Shown: piece by piece, positions 5,051-10,479 of the stretch | Layout: every line of letters starts with the position of its first letter | Numbering within the stretch: the stretch's first letter is position 1 | Origin: Candidatus Zhuqueibacterota bacterium | Lineage (GTDB): Bacteria > Zhuqueibacterota > Zhuqueibacteria > Residuimicrobiales > Residuimicrobiaceae | Length of the DNA stretch: 10,479 nt | Direction: 5' to 3' | NCBI GenBank assembly: GCA_016934435.1 | Contig: JAFGSU010000019.1 | Span: 1-10,479, forward strand | The notes under the pieces: generated by a model | The model's database searches: none | Told to the model about the DNA's origin: nothing | What the model saw: only the letters and a program-made list of their open reading frames with translations | Made by a program: the position numbers and the translations under genes

Positions 5051-7801
5051 TCATCGCATCAGCAACATTTTTTTACACATCACCCGACCGTTGATCTCCA
5101 ATCGGTAGAGATACAGGCCGCTGGGCACGGGCATGCCCTGGGCGTTGCGGCCGCCCCAGCGCACCTGATACTTGCCGGGGGATTGGGCTTTATCGCATAA
5201 AACGGCGACGCGCTGTCCGAGGCTGTTGAACACTTCCAGTCGCACATGCCCCGACTGTTCGATTTCATATTCAATCTCAGTGCTCGGATTGAACGGATTG
5301 GGATAATTTTGCCGCAATGCATAAGAGGCAGGCGATGCAGCAGCCGGTCTACCAACGGTAGTCGGGAAAGGACTCGCGCCGTTATAGAGATTGCCATAAA
5401 TATCCAGCACATTCTCAGGGACATAGTATTCATAGGCCATGAAAAATTGGTTGTTGGCATAGCCATAGGTTAGCGCCGGATACTGGTTGTGGCCTTCATC
5501 GGCATCGCTGAAGGCAAGTCCTACGTTGTCCAGCGGACCTTCGTACTTGCTGCCGTCGTGTTCCACCCATAACAGCCGGTTGTCGGTGGGGCTGAAGCAC
5601 AATCGCTGCCCGAAGATGTCCGCCGGCGGTGGCATCCATCCCGGATCTGTCTTATAAATCCCATCCCAGAGGGTTACGCGCCAGTCGTTCCAGGCGATCA
5701 GAAAGGTGGCATCCGTTTGATTATAGGTGATATTGTTGTACGACTGCGGGTATGGATTGATGCAGACCGGAAAATTGTCCCATGTCTTCCACGCCACCGG
5801 GTCCGGCGGCAATTGCCCCATTTTATCTAAAAGCGCCACTGTAAAAAGCGTATCGGCGTTTCGCGCGGGTTTTAAGCCCAGAGTGAAAGCGGTCGAATCC
5901 GGATAATAGGCGACGTGCTGGCAATAAATATCGCCGCCGGCGTTAGCGCCGAATTGAGTCCATGCGACCATGAAAACCGGCAGCGGATACTCGGCCATAT
6001 TTCTGTTCGGTTTGTTCAAGGTGACGGAGATGGTGAGATCATTGCTCTCCACATGCGGGCTGCCGCGATAAAAAGATCCTAGTAATCGATTGCCGGCCAT
6101 AAAATAGGCAATCGGGAATTCCGGCAGCCAGGGCGGCCCGCCCAGATTTACTAACTGCGCTTTGGCTCTGGCGGTGGTCGTAGTCACTTCCTCACCATAG
6201 GTGTTCAAACGTACGCCATTCTTCCCCTTAATGCGAACACCCCACACCTGGGTTTCGCCGTAATCCTTGTAGGATTGGCGCGTGAACACCACCATCCATT
6301 CGTTGATCACATGCTGGTTGGCGCCATAGTAAGCCACATCGGGATATAGTTCCTCATATTCCAGATTGCTGGCAAAGGCATAATTGACTTTGGTGTCGGT
6401 GGTATCGCCCGGCAGCAGCAAACGGCCGTCCGCTTTTAGTCTTTGGCCGTAGATATCCGAATTGAGGCTTTGCCCGTACGAACCGGTAATGGCGTTGCGC
6501 ATATCCCGCCATACGCAGAGCAGAGTAGCATCGAGGGAATTATAGGCGAGTCTGGGTGTATATTGATGCGCCGTTTGATCGGAGATAATAAAGGAGCCGT
6601 CGGTCAACGAGCGCGCGGTCGGCAGCACCCCGCCGGCATCATCGAGCAGGATGCCGTGAATATCCCAGTTGCCCATGCGGTCGTCCTGCCATACAACCAT
6701 ATAGTGTTTGGTTGCCATGACATATTCGACCTGCGGATTCCGCTGTGAACTTGGCCCGCTGCAGACGAGAAACTTGTCGCCTAACGCTGTGCCGTTCTTG
6801 TCGAACAACCGACCCCAGAGATCAGGATTGGTATCGATTTCTTCGACCCAGACGACCAAATATTGCTCTTTGTGGCAGTCATAGGCTGTTGCAGGAGCGG
6901 TTTCCTCGTACATCTGGTCGGCAACGGGGAAATGCACCACTTCGTCGGCACGCGCCTTGCGGTCAAAATAAGGCGCGCCTAAATGTTGCTCGCCTGGCTG
7001 CAGGGTGAACTTGCGTGGGGGAAAGTTCTCCGCTTTCTCGGTATCGTCCTTATGGACGATGACGTATAAATATTCAAACCTGCTGCCGATAAGCGAGGGC
7101 GGAAAATCTTTGACGTATTGATAGACACCGGGATTCACGGTTTCCGTTAACAGATCATCGGCGCCCATCCAGCTGTTAAAGTCGCCGTGCACCACTACTT
7201 TATCGCCGTCCTCCGGCTTGAAATTGCCCAGCTGCTTTTGCACATTCATATTGACTTGAAAGGTGACATAGTTATGCGGCGGCTTTTTGGCGCCGAAGGT
7301 ATAGGTCAACTTTGTTTTGCCGTCGTGACTTTTCAGGTGAAGGATCGAATCGCCTTCGGTTTCAACCAGAACCATGCTTTTTTTCGCGCCCGCCGGCCAG
7401 CCCCCCCCGATGGCGGTTTGTCCGACCTTGATCCACAGGCTTTCCGGACAACTGAGATAATAATCATAAATAAGCTTGTCGCCGGTATATCTTGACCGAC
7501 CGCCATAGGTCGTAGGAACGTTGTCGGGGAGTTCTGTGTAAAATGTGTCGTTGGTTGCGGAAAAGCGATATAGAGCTTTACAATCGCCGTTCCTCCCTTC
7601 CTGTGAAAATGTAGCTTCATAGTACTCATTATCGATCAATTCGAACGTAGCTTCAATCCTGGCCTGCTCTACATTGTTATACAGTGCTTCGACGCAATAC
7701 CAGGTTCCTTTCTTCACCTGTGCCAAAGTGGACATGGGGAATAGCACTAAACACAAGACTACCGTCAGGATCAAACATGTAACGAACTTTTTACCCTTCA
7801 T
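5051..7801 (-). CDS. Secreted T9SS-sorted protein with carbohydrate-binding-like domain and propeller-like repeats
   Basis: A 916-residue exported protein. Residues 1-28 are a Sec signal peptide (basic start, hydrophobic core, cleavage likely after STLA). Residues 29-172 form an unrecognised beta-rich domain. Residues 177-280 resemble the E-set/CBM20-like starch-binding fold: VTFQVNMNVQ, DGDKVVVHGDFNSW, PGVYQYV, FEYLYVIV. From about 314 to 810 there are seven related units, each pairing a strand such as YLVVWVEE or YMVVWQDDR with a following DIYGQRL-like strand and a G-x-x-L turn. Together they suggest a seven-bladed beta-propeller. Residues 827-916 are the type A Por sorting domain (NYPNPFNPST, PSGLYLYRLEINGRV, KKMLLMR), which directs type IX secretion and surface attachment. 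The ATG at 7801 follows a perfect GGAGG. No catalytic motif is seen, so a binding or surface role is inferred. A G8 tract interrupts codons 132-134. Confidence 0.88.
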   Translation of the reverse strand: MKGKKFVTCLILTVVLCLVLFPMSTLAQVKKGTWYCVEALYNNVEQARIEATFELIDNEYYEATFSQEGRNGDCKALYRFSATNDTFYTELPDNVPTTYGGRSRYTGDKLIYDYYLSCPESLWIKVGQTAIGGGWPAGAKKSMVLVETEGDSILHLKSHDGKTKLTYTFGAKKPPHNYVTFQVNMNVQKQLGNFKPEDGDKVVVHGDFNSWMGADDLLTETVNPGVYQYVKDFPPSLIGSRFEYLYVIVHKDDTEKAENFPPRKFTLQPGEQHLGAPYFDRKARADEVVHFPVADQMYEETAPATAYDCHKEQYLVVWVEEIDTNPDLWGRLFDKNGTALGDKFLVCSGPSSQRNPQVEYVMATKHYMVVWQDDRMGNWDIHGILLDDAGGVLPTARSLTDGSFIISDQTAHQYTPRLAYNSLDATLLCVWRDMRNAITGSYGQSLNSDIYGQRLKADGRLLLPGDTTDTKVNYAFASNLEYEELYPDVAYYGANQHVINEWMVVFTRQSYKDYGETQVWGVRIKGKNGVRLNTYGEEVTTTTARAKAQLVNLGGPPWLPEFPIAYFMAGNRLLGSFYRGSPHVESNDLTISVTLNKPNRNMAEYPLPVFMVAWTQFGANAGGDIYCQHVAYYPDSTAFTLGLKPARNADTLFTVALLDKMGQLPPDPVAWKTWDNFPVCINPYPQSYNNITYNQTDATFLIAWNDWRVTLWDGIYKTDPGWMPPPADIFGQRLCFSPTDNRLLWVEHDGSKYEGPLDNVGLAFSDADEGHNQYPALTYGYANNQFFMAYEYYVPENVLDIYGNLYNGASPFPTTVGRPAAASPASYALRQNYPNPFNPSTEIEYEIEQSGHVRLEVFNSLGQRVAVLCDKAQSPGKYQVRWGGRNAQGMPVPSGLYLYRLEINGRVMCKKMLLMR

Positions 7802-8222
7802 GTCAACCTCCTTGTGGTTAGATTACAATTGTAAATCAAATCGATATATAGGAATAATTTTAATAACCATGTTGCAGATATTCAGGTCAGTTATGCTTTG
7901 ACATCAGAGAGATAGCTTGTTTCAGTACAAGAGCACGCAACAAAATGACGCAAATTAGAATTTTTGTGAATGAACGATGCCTGAGAAGCGAAGTGTTGAT
8001 GACTGTGCGAATATGAAGATGCGAAATAGGATTTTTTGTATCTAAATTTTGTGTAACCTTGCGAATTGATCTGAGAATATGTCACCCACAGGTTTAAGGT
8101 TTTGCCCTGCGGGCACCGGATTGGTTTCTGAATTATGTTGCATAATAATATAAATTCTATCAAGTAAAGTCAAGTAAAAGTTGGATCAATTTTGCCAAGT
8201 GCATAATATTGATTTTCTCGAT

Positions 8223-8369
8223 CGCGCCGGAGATTGCTCCGGCGCGGGTGCTGGGCGGGAACATTCGTTCCAACAAATCCCATGATGTCAATGGCATTCC
8301 GTTCTATTCGGCGGATTGCGGGATGGAAATCCCGCATCAGCATTCCGTCCAGCAGGGATCTGCCGGACG
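8223..8369. repeat. Cluster of four consecutive hairpins
   Basis: Four inverted repeats stand in a row. First, CGCGCCGGAG-ATTG-CTCCGGCGCG (8223-8246, 10 bp perfect). Second, GGAAC-ATTC-GTTCC (8258-8271). Third, TGCGGGAT-GGAA-ATCCCGCA (8317-8336, 8 bp perfect). Fourth, CGTCC-A-GCAG-GGAT-CTGC-C-GGACG (8346-8369, 9 bp with one mismatch). Three of them carry four-base loops with long GC-rich stems. None is followed by a T-tract on either strand, so they are not ordinary terminators. The region could be a structured RNA, or a dispersed palindromic element; the sequence does not decide. Confidence 0.6.
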
Positions 8370-8483
8370 ATCGATAAGTGAATGACTTACGCTTCGACTC
8401 TAAGGACACGGCGAGATTTCTTCGTTCCAACGCAGTCTTGATAAAAAATAATAAAATGGTTCCGCCGCTTATGATGACATGGC

Positions 8484-8541
8484 GGAGATTGCTTCATCCG
8501 CCTCCGGCGGATTCGCAATGACACTCTTTTTTGTGTCCTTT
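8484..8541. repeat. Palindromic dispersed repeat, copy B
   Basis: This is the second copy of the element at 4971-5028, in the same orientation, with 54 of 58 bases identical and no gaps. One difference is in the 3-base loop of the core hairpin (ATCCGCC-TCC-GGCGGAT), so the stem itself is fully kept. A faint third copy of the right half (CACAATGACA...TTTTGTCCTT) lies at about 8573-8600. Confidence 0.8.
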
Positions 8542-8598
8542 CGGGAATCATGGGAATTTTGCCATACCCAACTCACAATGACATATTCTATTTTGTCC

Positions 8599-8627
8599 TT
8601 GCGTTTCAGTATCCTATTTATTAAAAT
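8599..8627 (+). promoter_or_regulatory. Candidate promoter upstream of the GDPD gene
   Basis: TTGCGT (8599-8604) and TAAAAT (8622-8627) are 17 bases apart on the plus strand. The distance to the ATG at 8771 is about 144 bases, longer than usual, so the match may be chance. It directly follows the degenerate repeat half-copy. Confidence 0.25.
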
Positions 8628-8770
8628 TATCAAAATCGGCAGTGCATTCGTTGATATGGGCAGATGGGATGGACTGAAAAGGCGTAATCAAAGAAAGTTG
8701 CGCGCAGGTTAGCCCTTATTTTATACCGAAAAGCAAAGTAGATGAAAAAATTTATTTGAGGAGATACCTG

Positions 8771-9586
8771 ATGAAACGCTTCGCGCATAGTATCCTTATT
8801 CTGGCCTTCGTTGAGCTGATTCCTGCACGAGCGTCGCAGGCTATTGCCTCGGATTGGCCTACTTGGAGCGTAGCTTTCATCGCTCATCGGGGCGGGCTCT
8901 TTCCAGGCTATCAAGAAAACACACTGGCGGCATTTCGTCTTGCAATCGAGCACGGCGCCCAAGCCATCGAAGTCGACCTACGAGGAACAAAGGATGGTAA
9001 GATCGTCATCATGCACGACGAGACAGTTGACAGGACCACGAATGGTCATGGCAAAGTAAGCGATCAGACTCTGGCTGCACTCAAGACCCTTGATACCGGC
9101 CTCGGCGAACGTATCCCGACCTACGAGGAAGTTTTGCAACTAGTTGCCAGCACTGGCGTAACACTGTTGCTTGATATCAAGCAAAGTCCGGTACTTGACA
9201 AATCCAATGTGGTCCGACTTGCTGAAAAATACAACGCGGTTCTGAACGTGATCGTCGGTGTTCGCAATATTGAGGACCTTCGAGCTTTCCAGGCGCTCAA
9301 TCCAAACCTCCGCACACTTGGATTCATTCGGGGAGTCATGGATATCGAGCCGTTTGTGAACGCAGGCATCAACATCATTCGGCTATGGCCCGAATGGATT
9401 TACGAGGATCCAGATCTTATCACGAAAGTACACCGACTTGGCAGACCTGTGTGGACAACAGCCGGCGACGCACCACGCGAGGAACTCGAAAAACTCATCA
9501 AGCTCGGCGTTAATGGCATTATTTCGGATCACCCTGCGGTGATGAACTCGCTACTGATCGATATAAACAAAAGCCGAGGCTTGTGA
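8771..9586 (+). CDS. Exported glycerophosphodiester phosphodiesterase
   Basis: A 271-residue GDPD-family TIM-barrel enzyme that hydrolyses glycerophosphodiesters to sn-glycerol 3-phosphate and an alcohol. Active-site motifs are intact: AHRGG with catalytic H39, ENTLAAF (49-55), IEVDL with metal ligands E67 and D69, MHDETVDRTTNG with the second catalytic H82, LLLDIK with D135 and K137, and the closing GIISDHP (249-255). The DIK motif stands where many members have an E-x-K metal site; D is a known variant. Residues 1-25 are a basic then hydrophobic stretch ending in A-S-Q-A, consistent with a signal peptide, so the enzyme probably works in the periplasm. The ATG at 8771 is chosen because GAGGAG lies 7 bases upstream; a TTG at 8756 lies too near that site. 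The DUF7000 gene follows on the same strand after about 107 bases. Substrate range is not readable from sequence. Confidence 0.92.
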   Translation: MKRFAHSILILAFVELIPARASQAIASDWPTWSVAFIAHRGGLFPGYQENTLAAFRLAIEHGAQAIEVDLRGTKDGKIVIMHDETVDRTTNGHGKVSDQTLAALKTLDTGLGERIPTYEEVLQLVASTGVTLLLDIKQSPVLDKSNVVRLAEKYNAVLNVIVGVRNIEDLRAFQALNPNLRTLGFIRGVMDIEPFVNAGINIIRLWPEWIYEDPDLITKVHRLGRPVWTTAGDAPREELEKLIKLGVNGIISDHPAVMNSLLIDINKSRGL

Positions 9587-9664
9587 ACGTCATTACGGTG
9601 TCCAGCAGATCGATCCCAGACATGTGGAACATACAGCGGGCTGATCTCAACATATAATCACCTC

Positions 9665-9694
9665 GTGAGGTATCAAATTATGAAAAAACATTGA
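9665..9694 (+). promoter_or_regulatory. Ribosome-binding site and four-codon leader before the DUF7000 gene
   Basis: GTGAGG (9665-9670) precedes ATG (9680) by a good distance. That frame reads Met-Lys-Lys-His-stop, and its TGA (9692-9694) overlaps the ATG at 9694 in the form TGATG, the classic arrangement for translational coupling. A sequencing indel in the A6 run is an equally simple reading. A TATAAT at 9653-9658 lies upstream without a clear -35. Confidence 0.4.
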
Positions 9695-10194
9695 TGGGCA
9701 CAATCGACGTAGATATCCAGGAACTGCAAAGACGACTGAGCGATGGCTCGATACAACGGGCCTATAAAGGGATCGTCTCGTTCATGTCTCACCTGCGAAC
9801 GGTATTTTCATCGCAGCAGGGAACACATGCGGTATCGGGATTGTACCAGGGTCATCTGGACATGACCTACTTTGCGCTGTACCCTGATGAGCTAAAGAAG
9901 CGGGATCTCAAGATCGCGATTGTCTTTAACTACCTGGACTTTCGATTCGAGGTCTGGCTGGCGGCGCGAAATCGACCGTTGCAGCGACGCTACTGGCAGC
10001 TGTTTGTTGATGCCGGCTACAAAAAGCACCCATTGGCAAAGCCTGCGGTCGGCACGGATGCCATTGTGGAGGCTGTGCTTGTAACGGACTGCTCTTTTAA
10101 AGCTGCAAATGATCTTACTGATCAAATCGTAAAAGGTGTCAAGGCTTTTGAGGGCGACATGATAGCTTTTTTGGATAAAGTGGATGCGATTTAA
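9694..10194 (+). CDS. DUF7000 family protein
   Basis: A 166-residue soluble protein with the layout of DUF7000: an N-terminal helix with RAYKGIVSFM, then VSGLYQGHLDMTYFAL, then LKIAIVFNYLDFRFEVWLA followed by ARNRPLQRRYWQLF, and a helical end. Members are short cytoplasmic proteins without known function, so none is assigned. The start is unclear. The ATG at 9694 and a TTG at 9691 have no ribosome-binding site at a normal distance, while GTGAGG at 9665-9670 is well placed for an ATG at 9680 that opens only a four-codon frame ending in TGA at 9692-9694. One more A in the A6 run at 9683-9688 would join that ATG to this frame and give a start MKKTLMGTID. It follows the GDPD gene on the same strand and may share its transcript. 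Confidence 0.78.
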   Translation: MGTIDVDIQELQRRLSDGSIQRAYKGIVSFMSHLRTVFSSQQGTHAVSGLYQGHLDMTYFALYPDELKKRDLKIAIVFNYLDFRFEVWLAARNRPLQRRYWQLFVDAGYKKHPLAKPAVGTDAIVEAVLVTDCSFKAANDLTDQIVKGVKAFEGDMIAFLDKVDAI

Positions 10195-10196
10195 AA

Positions 10197-10370
10197 TTAA
10201 TGAGGCCCGACCATCGGCTTCACCGGACGTATCGGCATCGGCAATTCCCGGGCATAAAACTGGCCAGATGCGTCGATTGTGCTAATCCTGTCGCACCGCT
10301 TTGCAGCGTGATGAGTGAGAATAATTGCTGTGTCTGTCCAAAAAATTAAAAAAGATAGATATTGTGGGGT
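10197..10370 (-). pseudogene. Short coding-like remnant, unrecognised
   Basis: On the minus strand the frame between TGA (10371-10373) and the stop TAA (10197-10199) is open for 57 codons and lacks a usable start. Its second half looks like coding sequence in residue make-up: AIILTHHAAKRCDRISTID, then ASGQFYARELPMPIRP and VKPMVGPH. I do not recognise the family. It faces the DUF7000 gene tail to tail with only two bases between the stops. It may be the end of a decayed gene, or chance. The remaining bases to 10479 show no gene. Confidence 0.3.
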
Positions 10371-10413
10371 TCACCTTTCTGGGCTACACTATATCACAAT
10401 GGAAATACAACGT

Positions 10414-10454
10414 TACCCTCACCCTGTCCTTCTCCCGCAATTGGACGAGGGGAC
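10414..10454. repeat. Repeat-like GC palindrome near the right edge
   Basis: The stretch begins TACCCTCACCCTGTCC and ends GACGAGGGGAC. It has GTCC (10426-10429) facing GGAC (10451-10454) and a CTCCC run facing GAGGGG. It resembles the widespread intergenic repeats of the CCCTCACCC...GGGAGAGGG type seen in many bacterial genomes. Only one copy is in the window, so the repeat status is inferred from appearance. Confidence 0.4.
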
Positions 10455-10479
10455 TGGAAATTCGAGATTTTATTGATTT

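Larger units (their letters stand above)
7802..8770. other. Gene-free kilobase with hairpins and repeats
   Basis: This stretch separates two divergent genes, and I find no convincing coding sequence in it. The open frames on the minus strand (7891-8163 and 8170-8430) lack ribosome-binding sites and known domains, and the second is made of the hairpin cluster. A frame at 8479-8712 is built from the dispersed repeat. Features inside are a TGCCC-TGC-GGGCA hairpin at 8103-8115, a 10-bp tandem repeat TCAAGTAAAG/TCAAGTAAAA at 8160-8179, the hairpin cluster at 8223-8369, repeat copy B at 8484-8541 and a faint further copy of its right half at about 8573-8600. The part nearest 7801 should hold the promoter of the secreted-protein gene, but no clear box is visible. 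Confidence 0.6.

Noticed and set aside
7891..8163. 90-residue minus-strand frame
   Set aside because: TTG start without a ribosome-binding site, odd residue make-up, AT-rich intergenic setting.
8160..8179. Tandem TCAAGTAAAG/TCAAGTAAAA as an attachment site or CRISPR-like unit
   Set aside because: Only two adjacent 10-bp units, no spacer, no integrase or cas gene nearby.
8170..8430. 86-residue minus-strand frame
   Set aside because: It is formed across four strong hairpins, lacks a ribosome-binding site and matches no domain I know.
8479..8712. 77-residue plus-strand frame
   Set aside because: Its first third is translated dispersed repeat; no ribosome-binding site.

Overview
The window looks like a chromosomal segment from a free-living bacterium of the Bacteroidota/Calditrichota/KSB1-like part of the tree. 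The best clue is the 916-residue secreted protein, which ends in a type IX secretion (Por) sorting domain with the NYPNPFNPST motif common in those groups. A second clue is the membrane-anchored winged-helix protein at the left edge. The exact phylum is an inference and cannot be fixed from this sequence alone. Genes are short transcription units on alternating strands, separated by intergenic DNA rich in small palindromic repeats. There is no obvious long operon.

Layout, left to right. (1) 3-1214 (+): winged-helix protein with one membrane segment, cut at its N-terminus by the window edge. (2) 1265-1516 (-): GC-rich remnant of a tail-fibre-like C-terminus with no start codon, abutting and overlapping the end of (3). 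(3) 1500-2012 (-): Dps-like ferritin with a full di-iron ligand set and two cysteines placed as in thioferritins. (4) 2268-2684 (+): small DUF1232 membrane protein, whose stop overlaps the stop of the convergent gene (5). (5) 2681-4189 (-): alanine/glycine:cation symporter (AGCS family). (6) 4477-4959 (+): small HEAT-repeat protein. (7) 5051-7801 (-): large secreted T9SS substrate with a carbohydrate-binding-like domain and about seven WxDxR...DIYGQRL units. (8) 7802-8770: a gene-free kilobase holding a cluster of hairpins and a palindromic dispersed repeat that also occurs at 4971-5028. (9) 8771-9586 (+): exported glycerophosphodiester phosphodiesterase. (10) 9694-10194 (+): DUF7000 protein. 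(11) 10195-10479: short minus-strand coding-like remnant and a further repeat-like palindrome.

The genes do not form one pathway. Themes present are iron storage or oxidative protection (ferritin), sodium-coupled amino-acid uptake (AGCS), export to the cell surface (T9SS protein) and phosphodiester scavenging (GDPD). I see no CRISPR array, tRNA, rRNA, transposase, defence cassette or biosynthetic cluster. The most noteworthy signals are the ferritin/tail-fibre junction at an A7 tract, the propeller-like repeats in the secreted protein, the hairpin cluster at 8223-8369, and the near-identical 58-bp palindromic repeats. None of these amounts to a demonstrable new system.
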